Positions 37,501 to 63,845 of a stretch of 64,000 nucleotides of DNA are shown piece by piece (the stretch's first letter is position 1; each line of letters opens with the position of its first letter). Source of the stretch: Lytechinus pictus (taxonomy: Eukaryota; Echinodermata; Echinoidea; Temnopleuroida; Toxopneustidae); contig NC_087251.1 in NCBI RefSeq assembly GCF_037042905.1, forward strand, positions 44,765,373-44,829,372. Reading direction: 5' to 3'. The translations under genes were made by a program, and so were the position numbers. Under the pieces are notes generated by a model. That model saw nothing but the letters and a program-made list of their open reading frames with translations, was not told the origin of the DNA and did not search any database.

Positions 37501-40326
37501 TATGCGGCCTAGGACATGTCTTGCCATCATTAATACTTGTTGATAATATTAATAATAATTAATTATTCAATTACTATTTTTTTATTAATCATTATTTCTT
37601 GAAACCATATTGACACAAAAACAAATACGTTGTTTATTTCCTTGAAACTGTAGAGAAATGAAATTCACTGTTGAACGATATATGATTAAAAAGAAGTAAA
37701 CATTTTCCCCCCTTTGTTTTGTCAATCTGACCCAAAACAAATATACAATTTAGAAAAGAGATAGAGAGAAGAAGAAGTTCCACCACCAAGAATACACTTA
37801 GATAAGGGGGGAAGGGAAAGGAAAAGATGGAGTAAATGTGATATTATTTTTTAAACAATCTATCGCAAAATTAGCTTTTCCTATAGAAAGAGGGGGACAA
37901 ATTTTGTTCACTCGCTCGCTTCAATCGCTTTCTTCTTTTTTTTTGACAGAAATTTTGCTCTATATGCCATGCTTGGCCCCTCAAAGTTTCTGGCTCATCA
38001 TGCCATTGACATAACCCATTTGGATATGACAAAATTGAAGACTGTGTTCAAGTTTACCAAATCTTTTCAGAATATCATTAAGACTTAAAACATTCTTGTT
38101 GGCCAAAGAAAATAATACAAGGAAAATCCTAATGGAATAGAAATCAACCTTGTTATCGTGCTTTAGAGTTAGCTATGTTTAAAGTACGAAAATTGTTGTC
38201 AAAATTGCAGTCAGATGTCAAATTTATTCTTGTCATCAAAGCACTATTATCTTGATCTTGATCATTATTATTTACTGTCATTATCATCATTAGTCATGAT
38301 TACAACACATTACCAATACATAATGCTAATTTTCATAACTGATGTATTCTTTGTTTGAAAATTCTTGATAATGGTGACAATTACAATCGATGACACTGCT
38401 AGTACACTTACTACTGCTGCTGCTGCTAATGTTACTGCTGACTGGTAGTATTGACCATTATAGTGTCATTAAATATTAAAAAAAACAACTGAAACATTTA
38501 TAATTACTTATAAAACAAATGAAAGTACATAATACAAAATGCCTTGAAAATGCCTTGAAAATGCCTTGAAAATGCCTTGAAATTTCAAGGCTCAAAATCC
38601 TCAAGGCCAAGGCCAAGGCTTGAATGTTCAAGGCCAAGGCACTACAACACTGATTAGTACTAGGCATTAGACAGGTCCAGATTTGAGGTAAAGTTAATGC
38701 GCTAGCCTAAGCGAGCCCGAAGGTTCGATAATCCGAAAACGAAATAAGGTTCGATGTACCGAAGGTTCGTTAATCCAAAAACGAAATAAGGTTCGTTAAT
38801 CCGAAAACGAAATAAGGTTCGTTGTTCCGAAGGTTTGTTAGTCCGAAAACGAAATAAGGTTCGTTAATCATTTCGTTTTCGGACTAACAAACCTTCGGAA
38901 TTACGAATCTCATTTCGTTTTCGGATTAACGAACCTTCGGAATTACGAACCTCACTTCGTTTTCGGACTAAGGAACCTTCGGAATTACGAACCTCATTTC
39001 TTTTTCGGACTAACGAACCTTCGGAATTACGAACCTTCGGAAATACGAACCTTCGGAATAACGAACCTTCGGAATATCCGAACCTTCGGAATAACGAAGC
39101 TTCGGAATTACGAATGTATGCGGCCTAGGACATGTCTTGCCATCATTAATACTTGTTGATAATATTAATAATAATTAATTATTCAATTACTATTTTTTTA
39201 TTAATCATTATTTCTTGAAACCATATTGACACAAAAACAAATACGTTGTTTATTTCCTTGAAACTGTAGAGAAATGAAATTCACTGTTGAACGATATATG
39301 ATTAAAAAGAAGTAAACATTTTCCCCCCTTTGTTTTGTCAATCTGACCCAAAACAAATATACAATTTAGAAAAGAGATAGAGAGAAGAAGAAGTTCCACC
39401 ACCAAGAATACACTTAGATAAGGGGGGAAGGGAAAGGAAAAGATGGAGTAAATGTGATATTATTTTTTAAACAATCTATCGCAAAATTAGCTTTTCCTAT
39501 AGAAAGAGGGGGACAAATTTTGTTCACTCGCTCGCTTCAATCGCTTTCTTCTTTTTTTTTGACAGAAATTTTGCTCTATATGCCATGCTTGGCCCCTCAA
39601 AGTTTCTGGCTCATCATGCCATTGACATAACCCATTTGGATATGACAAAATTGAAGACTGTGTTCAAGTTTACCAAATCTTTTCAGAATATCATTAAGAC
39701 TTAAAACATTCTTGTTGGCCAAAGAAAATAATACAAGGAAAATCCTAATGGAATAGAAATCAACCTTGTTATCGTGCTTTAGAGTTAGCTATGTTTAAAG
39801 TACGAAAATTGTTGTCAAAATTGCAGTCAGATGTCAAATTTATTCTTGTCATCAAAGCACTATTATCTTGATCTTGATCATTATTATTTACTGTCATTAT
39901 CATCATTAGTCATGATTACAACACATTACCAATACATAATGCTAATTTTCATAACTGATGTATTCTTTGTTTGAAAATTCTTGATAATGGTGACAATTAC
40001 AATCGATGACACTGCTAGTACACTTACTACTGCTGCTGCTGCTAATGTTACTGCTGACTGGTAGTATTGACCATTATAGTGTCATTAAATATTAAAAAAA
40101 ACAACTGAAACATTTATAATTACTTATAAAACAAATGAAAGTACATAATACAAAATGCCTTGAAAATGCCTTGAAAATGCCTTGAAAATGCCTTGAAATT
40201 TCAAGGCTCAAAATCCTCAAGGCCAAGGCCAAGGCTTGAATGTTCAAGGCCAAGGCACTACAACACTGATTAGTACTAGGCATTAGACAGGTCCAGATTT
40301 GAGGTAAAGTTAATGCGCTAGCCTAA
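37088..40326 (+). repeat. ~1.6-kb direct tandem duplication inside the foldback element
   Basis: The block 37088-38710 (TTCGG palindrome plus arm) is repeated at about 38720-40326. The offset is 1632 at its start and 1616 after a 16-bp deletion in the second TTCGG array. The copies otherwise look identical by eye. Confidence 0.85.
38717..39116. repeat. TTCGG palindromic minisatellite (copy 2)
   Basis: Second copy of the TTCGG palindrome, about 16 bp shorter than the first, centred near 38873. Confidence 0.85.
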
Positions 40327-41138
40327 GCGAGCCCTAGCCTAGCACATGTCTTGCCATTAATGGCAGCTAGTTTGAAAAGTGTTTAAGAATTGTATATATA
40401 TAAGAGTACCGGTAATTTGACGATGCTAATATTCATTCTGAGCAACTGAACGTGAATGCTTACGACCATCACTGGTCGAGGCAGAGTCCACGCGCATGCG
40501 TACTCTTAATCCGAAGACGCAAGTCATGAATATTCATATGTTGGTCCAGAACTCGGTGGGAAAAATAATTTCGCGACCCGGGGGGTCACTTCCATTCACG
40601 AGTGGATACCATGCGCGACCATGGGGTCTCGAAAAGCACCCTAAACACGTAATTTCCATATTCTGAAAATGCACCCCTTAACAAGTATTGGCGCGTGAAA
40701 CCCTACCCTTAACAAGTATTGGAAACAAAACGATACTCTTGGCAAATATTCCCTGAAATGAACCCCTAAACAAGTACAGGAATGTTTTATTGTTATGGGT
40801 CCTTCGGTCGTCGGCTTTACCTCATTTGGTTTAGTACGACCCCACTTTAATTCTACACCTCGCGCAAATCGGACTCTAAACACGAAGTGTTGGGGCAAAA
40901 TGGACATCCTTTATAAAACATTTTAATTTTGTTTTATCATTCCCGCAAATTCGACCCTAAACACGTAATTTTCCTAGCGAAATAGACACCCTTTTTTCAT
41001 TATTTTTGTGTTTTTGACACCCTTATCACGTTACGTACGTAACGTGCCCTATCGTGAAAAGGACATCCTTTTTACGTGTTTTTTTGGTCGCGCATGGTAT
41101 CCACTCGTCAATGTAAGTGGCCCCCCCGGGGGGGAGGA

Positions 41139-42613
41139 TGGGAAAGGCAGTGGCGTAACAGGCAGGGGGAACCCCCCCCCCCCCCTCCCGGCGGATTACA
41201 CCGGGAAAAATAAAAAACGGGAAAAAGAGAAGAGGGAGAAAGAGAGAAAGGAAAAGGGAAAGAAAGAAAGAAAGAAAAAGAGGAAAGGGAAAGGGAAAAA
41301 GTGAAAAGAAAGGGACAGAAAGAAAGAACATACACAGAGAATGCTGTGGAAGGAAAGCGGGGAAAGGAACGAAAGAACAATTGAGAAAGTACAAAATATC
41401 CTGAGATACTAATACATTAGCATGATTAGCAATTAAGAGAGGGATATAAAATCAAAAGATATGACTAAATAATGGCCGGCATGGGGAAGAATGGCGGGAA
41501 AATGGGAGAAAGAGGCAAGAATTAAGAAACGCCGGAAATGAAGGTAGAGCCAAAAGCTAAATTGAAAAATCAAAAATAAAATTATGAAGAAAAGGGACAG
41601 GAAAAGAAAGAAAAGAATTTATACGATCGGGCCGCCGAGGAATGAAAAATAAAATAAAGAACGGGAAGAAAGGTGGAAGGCGTCTATTATAAGCTTGCTA
41701 AATTTATAATGGTCGCAATCAGGACAACAAATATACAAGGGCTCAGTATAGTACTATCCCCCTATGTCATAACCTAAAAGTAAAGCGTTACGCCTGCTAG
41801 ATTTACCAAAAAAAAACTTTGTCTAAATTTACAAAGCTACTATTACATAATTAGAAATGTCAAAATTTTTAAAGGCCAATTTTTTTTACAAATTTTACCA
41901 CATTTGCTATGTTACTTTTGCCTCAAAATATTTCGCTTATTATCCGCAACTGCTTTGAAGTTATGTGTTGTGTATGTAAGGTTTGATCAAAAGTGACCAT
42001 CTGCAACTGGACATTTTAAACACTTATGTAATTTTGAATAGGATGCATGGATTATTTAATATATTGTTAAACATTAATGCGAGTGCAAACCGTGAGCCGT
42101 AATTTTTAATAAACTGTCATAAAAAAGGGAGATTTTAAGGACTTGATGGAATACACGAAGACAATAGTTACTTGTCAATATATATAACATATCTCGCCAA
42201 CTCGTCAAGTCGATGGCACTTTGAAGGCTCCGTAATTTTAATCATAAAGAAAGAAGAAAAAAAACCTCGATCTTGGTTAGAATAATCACACACATATATA
42301 AATTGGCAAATCAGGCCCCAATTATTTACGTTGGAAATCAGTTTCTCGTATCATGAAGAATTGTTACAATAACTAATACACACTTTTTATAAATATAGTT
42401 AAATATATAGTAGACCTATATGTTATTCTATTATAATTGATCTTAAACCTTTTTGTTCATACTCACTCTTTTATCCGCTTCTGTTTTATGTAAGCACCCA
42501 CTGGATAGGGTCAAATGGCCTTTATTGACTACAGTAATTCAGCCAGTTAACTTTATTTGACCCTGGCAGTCCAGTAAGTGCTCAATCTATACTCTGTTAT
42601 GTTTATTATGTGT
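41139..42613. other. Non-coding DNA with purine-rich tract
   Basis: A GAAA/GGGAAA-rich strand lies at about 41205-41390, preceded by 'GGCAGTGGCGTAACAGGCAGG' with poly-C, a hAT-terminus-like fragment. The rest is AT-rich with no gene. Confidence 0.35.
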
Positions 42614-42736
42614 TGTACTACCAGGGCCGTAGCTAGAGGGGGGGTATGGGGGGGGGGGGGGGTGTGACACCCCCCCAACATTCGTGGCAGTCGGCAAAAT
42701 CATGTACCAGTTGGCAAAATGGAGGATAGGGGAGAA

Positions 42737-42953
<217 letters not shown>

Positions 42954-43924
42954 AGGAAAGAAAAATAGGGGTACTAACTTCGAAGAAGGTTACGACTTTT
43001 AGAGTAAAGACAACCAATTGGCAAATCCAAGTCCATGTAGCCAGGCTTAGAGCCCTACTAGTCAGCAAAATACTAAGTACAAAACAGATGGAGCTATAAT
43101 AACACACAAAGTAAGCCCCCAGTCCTCCCCCAATATGAACAAGCTTGTTAGTTTGCAAATTATACCACAATTATTGACGATTTAACAAACACATTAGTTT
43201 TGTAAAATTAGAGGCAATACTAGGTACATAAATATTGGGTGGGATGAATTTCCAAGGTTTAAGTTGAATAATCAAAGCCAAAGTATAGTTGGCAAATTAT
43301 AAAGTGGGCCTATTAAAGTGGCAGAACACTATACGCTCTACCAGTCAGCAAAGTGATGTACAAGTACTGCCCCGTTTCAGATTTGAAAAGAACAGAACAC
43401 AAGACTTACAAAACTGGTAACTCTGCAGTTGGCAAATTCATGAAGACAAGTCTACAACTTGTAGACTTGTCTACAAGTTTGCAGTTGGCAAAAAACACAA
43501 AAAATGTTCTAAGTTATTTTTACTAAACTTTTTTTTTAATTTATGGTGTCAGAAGGTGCTTAGGGTGGGGATGGGGGCAGGTTGGGGTTGCATCATTCCT
43601 GGTGCTCGCATTGTCTGACTAATGAGATATATAGTCCTGTTGTATTTTAAGTCCACAAAGATTATGCACCAAACTATCTTCTCGCACTTCAAGTTATCAT
43701 TGTTTTATGTAGTGACATATGCTTTTTTCATGACTATATACTTAAAGTGATTGCCCCCTTTTAAGGCCTTAATAAAACATTTCCAGTATGTGCTTACGTT
43801 CGCATTGGTGTGGACCGATATAGATACCAGGCTGGTGTTAAATCAACACCGGCGTTTTTGCAGTGCACGAATTCCTAAAGACAGTCCTTAAAATGTCCCT
43901 TTTTCGGATCTAATTATAACAAAT

Positions 43925-44480
43925 TTTCAGCTCGCGCTTCGCGCTCGCATCACTTAATTAGTGAAATAGTAAATTCCTACAAACAAGCCATATAGAATGC
44001 CCCTCTTCAGGTCTGAATTTCAAAAATTGTCAGCTCGCGCTTCTCGCCCGCAATATTTCATTAGTGAAATACGTATCATGTTCATCACAATGACCACAAA
44101 TAGTGCTTCATGTGCCAGTGTAATTCTAACAAAATCAGCAAGCGCTTGGCGCTCGCATTAGATGACTATGATGAGATACGTACGCACTTCATAAATTCCA
44201 AAAGATAGTCCTGAAAATGTCCCTTTTTAGGGTTAAGTTATACAAAAAATTTCAGCTCGCGCTTCGCGCTCGCATTGTTTGTTTTGTAAGACAGGTAGTA
44301 CGTATCATGATTACAAAACTTTGCTTATAATGTCCCTTTTTAGGACTGAATATCAAACATTTTCAGCTCGCGCTTCGCACTCGCATTATTTGATCACTAA
44401 GATACATATCCGTTTAATGGCACAGTCCTTAAAATGTCTCTATCAGGTCAGTATACCTGGCGATTGAGCGCGCTTCGCGC
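43925..44480 (+). repeat. GC-rich hairpin motif array within hAT copy B1
   Basis: Six copies of the GCTCGCGCTTCGCGCTCGC-type core, near 43930, 44034, 44140, 44254, 44366 and 44465, spaced about 100-120 bp. Same module as at 10700-12375. Confidence 0.8.
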
Positions 44481-44956
44481 GCCCACTTAATGACTCTAAA
44501 TTTTTGCTGGTGCCCCCCCCCCCATGCCGTGACCCACGGTACGCCACTGTTAGCAGTAGCACTTGAAATTTTAGTTGAGACATCTTGCACAGAAGGTCAA
44601 TTAAAAATTAACAAATCTTTGATTTTGATATTATTAATGCATAGGGTATATCATTATACTGCAAGTTAGCAACTACGGCACACTAGCCTTTCTATTTTGA
44701 TCCAAAATGTTTATTTTTAAAGTGCAAATATCTTTGTATATCTTTGTATAATTTACCTTAAAGTATTCACCAAATGCCACTAATTCAATTTTAAAAATTC
44801 AAAATCTTTTAGCATGTGATTATTGTAGGGGGGGGGCACATCCCCCATCAGACTCCCCCTGTGCTCACGTTGGCGCTGTCACGCCAAATTTAGTTGGCAA
44901 ATTTAGCTGGTACACCCCCCCAACAAAATGCTTCTGGCTACGGCCCTGTGTACTAC

Positions 44957-47380
44957 TGTACCAATTTCTTATACTTTTCATTGCCGAAATAAATAATGAT
45001 AATAATAATAATAAAAATTTACTAGCAGCCAATCAAATTGAATAATTTTAATTTCAACTATTTCAATTTCAACTATTATCGCAAATTTGTTGTTATATTG
45101 ATAAGTTTTAAGTTTTGATTAAAATAATTCATTAAAAATAGACAAAATGTTTGTATATCAAAATATAAATGATAGAAACAATGTCATGTTATACCGAGGT
45201 TGTTGTTCATACTCTTTTATAATTAAGGCCTTTGGGGAGGCTAGACTGCATTTTTGTATTTCATTTTAATTAGTACTACCCACAATGCAGTTCGGGTTTT
45301 TCTGGCGATGAACACTGAACTAGAAATATTTCTAGTTCAGTGGCAATGAACTGGCCGAAATTATGGTTAGTCTTATTTCAGGCCATTTAACTTTTGATTG
45401 AGCTGGACAAGTACCCGATTGACATATCAAGTCCTAATGTACTGTTAATTGTGACTAATGTCAGTGAATTAAAGCAAAATCTATCGAAGGATTGATTTTT
45501 GATGAGCTATGATTTAACACGTGAGTGAATGGGGGTCTACATGTAACCCAAATGGCATGCATGATGTTGATGAAAAAGCCCTCTACGTTTACGGTATTAT
45601 ACAACCACATGCTGTTTACCTTTTGTACAAGCGCAAGCAGACAGCACTGTGTGGAGTGTGTAAATAACGTAGAATATTGGCCCTTTGCGAGTAGATGCTG
45701 ACGGATCGATCATTGATTGGGTTGCTCTGAGCTCTAATCCAAGTAATTAGTAAGTTTGTTAATGGCAAATTTATTTTTGAATGGTCATGATGATGATGGT
45801 GAAATTTCATCTATGACACTCGCAACTAGCAGCGAGAGCTGGGCCTGGGAGTGGGAGGCTGGCGCTGGCCACCCACCCAGGCCCACGCCACGGGACTCCG
45901 ACGGCGTCGTCATCGGGCTAGCCGGTAGGTACTCGGAGAGCTCCGGCCCGCGGATCCAGATCAGACGGGTCCAGGGGCCGATTGCACGAAAGGGTCTTTG
46001 CATTTTCGTCTTTCGTGTCGCCCATTTATTATAATGTGCCAAGTGAAAAAGCATTTTAAATAAATTACCTGCAAACATACCGTATGGCGTATCTAGACTT
46101 AAGATCTTATTCATCTGTTAAAGTTTAAACTTAACTTAAAGAGAAATGCCAGTAATTGCAGTAAACACTGATTTCATGAGAAAGTCTGTAAAACCAGGAT
46201 TAATTGTCAGTATATCATCGAGGATCTAGATCTGGTACAGTTATATAAACTGAACTTTGTGAAATCTTGAAATCTACGCTGAAAAAATGTTCACACTGAA
46301 GATCACCAACACAGATAGGCACACGTGGGACAGTGTATTATTATTGCTGGAATAAAGACCCGACGGAAGTGACCGAATCTGCGCTTATTTTGCTTATTTC
46401 TCAGCAATAACACAATTTCTTCCAGAATCCTTTGGCACATATTTTTTATTCATACAAACAGACACTTGGGTGGTCATTATATTAGATTCTGTAAAAAGTC
46501 ATTTTGAGATCGTTACCAAAACTGGAATTTATCTTTAAGTAAACAAAATATTTATTCTTTGTTTATAAAATGATGTGATAATACTGATGAAATTGTTTAC
46601 AAATTGATTTAAATGCTAGTGTAACAGTAAATTTTGCTAGGTTTATTTATTTAATCTGTACTCTTACATTTGGCTTTCCATACTTTATTGTCTACGTTCA
46701 ACTTGTTTATTTCCATTCTAACTCATCTCATCCTCCTTTCCATCCTCACAATCCACATACATTGTCATGATCTCATCTTTCATTCCATCTCCACAATACA
46801 TCTCACATAGCAACACAGGATCATTGCATTTCAATCTTTCATTCAGTTTCCCCTCAGTCATGCTTCCTGGTTTTCCATTAGCTTTCCACTCCACATGGTC
46901 CTATTGTTTAATTCTCATTAGGATTCGGTTTAACTCATGATCACCCTTCTCTATTCTCTGATTGGTTCTTATTTTTAAATAGGGTTAGTTCATTTTATAG
47001 TTCATACCATTTTCCTTGTATTTGATTGGTTGATTTCTATGATTATCCAATGTGGGTACATTGGCAGAACTTCCCAGAAGATTAGATTGGAAAGTAAAGT
47101 CAGTGCTGATCTGGACTTCGTGTTAAGTTCTAATTTATTCTGCGTTCACCCTATCTTCAGTTTAATAATTTTAGTTTAATTAAAGTAAGGAGAGCTTTGG
47201 AGATTGAATTTACAGGAGAGCATAGGAGACTGAAGTGCAAGAGTTTATGATTTTGGAGTGTACAAACGGTCATGTTACACAAGCTAACAAATTCTATTTG
47301 TTTATCATACATTTCAGAAATATCCCGCATACAGCGCATCATAAAAGTTGGGCGATCCGAAAGACGGTCCTTGGAAAGAC
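44957..47380. other. Intergenic DNA; one GC-rich candidate exon and a MITE-like patch
   Basis: Mostly AT-rich. 45762-45941 is GC-rich and listed separately. 'GGGGCCGATTGCACGAAAGGG' at about 45975 looks like a MITE terminus. Nothing else is supported. Confidence 0.35.
45762..45925 (+). CDS. Candidate coding exon of unknown gene
   Basis: A GC-rich, CpG-bearing block opens with ATG at 45762 and reads MANLFLNGHDDDGEISSMTL..., then a Trp/Glu- and Pro-rich segment, up to a possible donor CCG|GTAGGT near 45925. It is compositionally unlike the AT-rich surroundings, as first exons often are. No domain is recognised and no partner exon was found before ENOPH1. It could be a 5' exon of a gene reaching ENOPH1, or chance. 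Confidence 0.2.
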
Positions 47381-47499
47381 CCTTTTGGGCCAGGTCCCCC
47401 CCCCCCCCCCCCTATTGGCGGAGCAAAACAAAAAAGGGGAAAAGAGCTGGAGAGGAGAAAAAAAAGGAGGGGAAACATAATGTCATATTCATAAGAGGA

Positions 47500-48486
47500 G
47501 TAAGTTAGGAGGAAGACAAGTGAATAGAATATTAGATGAATAGTCAGAATAACAAAAAATATGAGGCCTTTTTTTTTTAGTTTTGAGGGGAAATAATTTT
47601 ACTAATATTGATTGTTTTTCATAAAAATGCACTTTCCAAAAAAAAAATATCTCTGAAGTCTGAATTTCACTTTTAAGTAGATTAAAATTAAGTAATTTAT
47701 CTTTCTTTTTCATATATATGAAAGGGAGAAATTGATAAAATGGTATTAAAAGCACAAAAATAAAATGATCTAATTCCAAATAAATTTAATTCTTGATCAA
47801 ACTGTAAATTAATATTTGAAAGTTCTCTTAACCATTGTATAATTTTGTTCCAAAATAATAAAGTTATCAGACATTCAGAGAACAAATGAATTAATGTTTC
47901 TTCTTCAATTTTACAAAAAGAACATAATCCTTAATCAATTTTATTTATTTTTAAAAGAAATGAATTAACTCCCAAAATTCTGTGAATGAGCCGAAACTGA
48001 AACCATCTCAATTTAGTGTCTGTTGTACATTTCTGTGGAAAGTTGTAAACTGCAGCCCAGTTATCTTGACTGTAATGAACATTTAATTTTGTGGTCCATT
48101 TATCTACAAACTTCCTTGCAACCTTTTTAACAGAAACTAGCTTGTCATAGATATTCCTTGATCCTTTTTTGTCTTTTAAATGAAAATTAAAGTTGAAAGT
48201 TTCAAAAAGTTGAGTAATGACATTCGATATATTTTTCAGAAAAGAACCAAAAGACTTTAATAGCACTCACTATACCCCGTACTCTATAAAGTTTGTACGA
48301 ACATTGAATCTTCCTCTAAATTTATTTAGCGAAAGATATTTCCCTGAATCATCCAAAATTTCATTCATAAATCTCACTCCCTTCTTTGCCCAATGATGAT
48401 AAAATATACAATCACATCACCACCAATTTTAACTCTATCATTAAACCATAAAGAGTTTGTCATTACTTCGTAACTGTTTTGAGGAA
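47500..48486 (-). mobile_element. L1/Tx1-like LINE fragment with 10-bp TSD
   Basis: The 10-bp direct repeat CATAAGAGGA lies at 47490-47499 and 48487-48496. The minus strand encodes a broken ORF2 C-terminal region: KLRWFQFRLIHRILGVNSFL, then LCSFCKIEEETLIHLFSEC, the cysteine segment of L1/Tx1 elements. In-frame stops show decay. It sits inside a hAT-like element. Confidence 0.85.
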
Positions 48487-48564
48487 CATAAGAGGAATTG
48501 ATTTACAAATTGATTTTTTTAAAGTGCTCTGTAAAAAATTATGTTTTATGGTCTGAATATTAAC

Positions 48565-49700
48565 ATTTTCTGTCGTGCTGCGCGCTCGCAAAATTTGATT
48601 TGTCAGGTACCTATTATTTTCCTGTATTCCATAAAGTTCTCAAAATATCCCTATACAGGTCAGATTGTCAAAACATATCAGCTAGCGCTGCATGCTCACA
48701 TTTTGATTGTTGAGTTATACTTATTAAACTACTTAAAATCCCCATTCATGACAGTTTATCAAAAATTTCAGCTCGCGATTTGCGCGCGCATTGATTGTTG
48801 AAAATATATATACTTATGTATCTTATTCATAATTACAAAAGTGCTTTAAATGTCTAGTTTTCAGGCCATAATATTAACATATTTTGCGCTCTTATTAGGC
48901 TTATTAGATTAATAAATAAGATACTAAATTTTTCCTTTTTTCAGAATGGAATATCAACAAGTTTCATCTGGTGCTTAGGAAAAGGAATAGGAAGATATAG
49001 TCATCATTTTCATATGATGACATAATGTTCTTAGAGTTAGAATGTCCAGGTCCTATGTTAAAACTCAGAGTAATAATGATGAAACATATCAGCTCTTTTT
49101 AACTGTGATCCATATCCTCCTCACAATTTTCCTACAAAGTATATGAAATACAGAGCTTAAACTGACCCTTTTTCAAATCGGAATATTTTATGTACCGGTA
49201 CTTGCTTTTAATATGATTTTCAGGATAAAAAAAGGTATTTAGAATGCCCAGATTCTAGCTCGAAATCTGAAACAGATTTCCAATTACTCATCCTTTTCAT
49301 GATTTACAAAACATGAATAGACTGTCCCATTTTTAGGTGTAAATCTTAAATTTTCCGCTCTTGCTCGCATCAAATGTTTAATTATATACTTATTTTTTTC
49401 ATGTTTACAAAAAGTGCTCAGAATTTCCATTCTTTAGGTAGAAATGTCAAAATTTTCAGCTTGCGCTTCACACTCACATTATTTGATTATTAAAATATGT
49501 AACGACTTTATGGCTAACTGCAAGCAGCCGTTAACAGATCCTTTTTTATCAGATCAAAACGTATATTAAAAATTTATGCGAGCGGGAAAGTAATTATTTC
49601 GTTGGATACACATCTCGTTTAGGATCACAAATTTTGCCCAGAATGTTAAAATTTTAGGACAAAATACATAAATTTAAAAAAATAGCTTGCGCTTCGCATT
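48565..49700 (+). repeat. Diverged GC-rich hairpin motif array (third locus)
   Basis: Eroded copies (for example near 48575, 48680, 48770, 49460 and 49684) with spacers aligning to the array at 10700-12375 in the same order. This shows common descent of the two elements rather than independent arrays. Confidence 0.65.
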
Positions 49701-49731
49701 ATTTAAATAAGGCTTATGAGATTATTATATA

Positions 49732-50033
49732 GGCCCGTATTCTGAACTCGGGTTTAAATTAAACCATGGTTTAAAGTTGTGGTTTAACTATGGAGAGCCA
49801 ATTGGGGCACAAATCCCTAACAGTACACATCAAATTTACTAACTCATATGACACCCGAATTGTCTGGGAATGACAACTGATGTATTTTAAAGTATTTTTC
49901 ATCATTATGCAAGCAAAAGGAAGAAAAATAGTAAACATATCAAATATCCAATATAAACAGAATTTTAGGCTCCCCATAATTTTAGCACAGACTTAGACCG
50001 TGGTCTAAGTTAAACCTGACTTCAGAATACGAG
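49732..50033. mobile_element. ~300-bp MITE with GGCCCGTATTCTGAA ends
   Basis: Ends GGCCCGTATTCTGAACTC and (complement of) GACTTCAGAATACGAGCC, followed on each side by TTTAA(A)CC arms. The related element near 12390 lacks this segment, so it is a later insertion. Confidence 0.65.
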
Positions 50034-50276
50034 CCGGAATCTATTTATGTTGATTTATAAGAATAAAGCTTAAAAGTGACTATTAGGATTACCCCTTCAA
50101 AGGAGCGGCCGATCAGGGAAAATGTTGCTGAAAAAATCCCCCCCCCTAGTTGGCGAAGGCTGGATCCGCCTCTGTAGATCTATGGGTCAAATGCCATGTA
50201 TCAGTATTCTAAACATGGTGTGTTTTAGATTAATTAGTATCCAATCTTCATTTTTTTTCATCTTTTTAGATCCAAG

Positions 50277-63534
<13,258 letters not shown>

Positions 63535-63589
63535 TGAAAAAATAACAACATGATTTGTGTAAATAAACTTTTCCACGTTTTTTAAGGGG

Positions 63590-63845
63590 CTGTTTGACAT
63601 ATACATCAGCTCATTCCTGTGTCATTCCTAAATCCAGAAAACGGGTTCGCTTCAATTCTTTTCAATCTCTTGCCCCCTATCTTTGGAACAAACTTCCTCC
63701 AACTCTCTGAAATATCTCTTCTTCTTACCTCTTCTAAAAGCATCTTAAAAAACACCATTATATTTTATAAACCTTAACACTGCCATTAACATTGCTTTGT
63801 ATCCTCTGGAAAAAGCACTGTATAAATCCAATTGTTATTACTATT
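63590..63845 (+). mobile_element. CR1/L2-like LINE 3' remnant
   Basis: The plus strand reads KRVRFNSFQSLAPYLWNKLPPT, then stops, the familiar C-terminal 'W N x L P' segment. It finishes with a 'GCACTGTATAAATCCAATTG'-type tail and a short TTATTACTATTAT run. It lies just after exon 5 of ENOPH1. No ENOPH1 exon was found in 63416-64000. Confidence 0.6.

Larger units (their letters stand above)
34410..40574. mobile_element. Mutator-like foldback element, 1.4-kb inverted arms, 9-bp TSD
   Basis: A perfect 9-bp TSD GACCCGGGG (34401-34409, 40575-40583) flanks termini GCGAAATTATTTTTCCC and its exact complement. The left arm (34410 to about 35808) matches the right arm (about 39143-40574) at near identity over about 1.4 kb. 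A second copy of most of the right arm lies at about 37527-38710. The centre (35809-36930) includes remnants of another hAT-like element. Long arms and a 9-bp TSD are typical of Mutator-like elements, but no transposase is visible, so the superfamily is inferred. Confidence 0.8.
34403..41130. mobile_element. 554-bp hAT-like MITE, split by the foldback element
   Basis: An 8-bp TSD GGGGAGGA lies at 34395-34402 and 41131-41138. Its termini are CCCGGGGGG and CCCCCCCGGG. The surviving right part (40575-41130) has inverted arms ACGAGTGGATACCATGCGCG at both ends. The 6165-bp element at 34410-40574 was inserted seven bases inside its left end, so the original was about 554 bp. Confidence 0.75.
47395..50174. 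mobile_element. hAT-like element related to 10494-12559, with nested insertions
   Basis: The right end GGATCCGCCTCTG (50174) and internal phrases such as CTATTGGCGGAGCAAAA (left) and GAGCGGCCGATC (right) match the element at 10494-12559. So do the hairpin array (48565-49700) and its spacers. The left terminus is decayed and no TSD could be fixed. A LINE (47500-48486) and a MITE (about 49732-50033) interrupt it. Confidence 0.65.

Noticed and set aside
34243-40583. Protein-coding transposase inside the foldback element
   Set aside because: Only short frames without motifs were found. The element is treated as non-autonomous.
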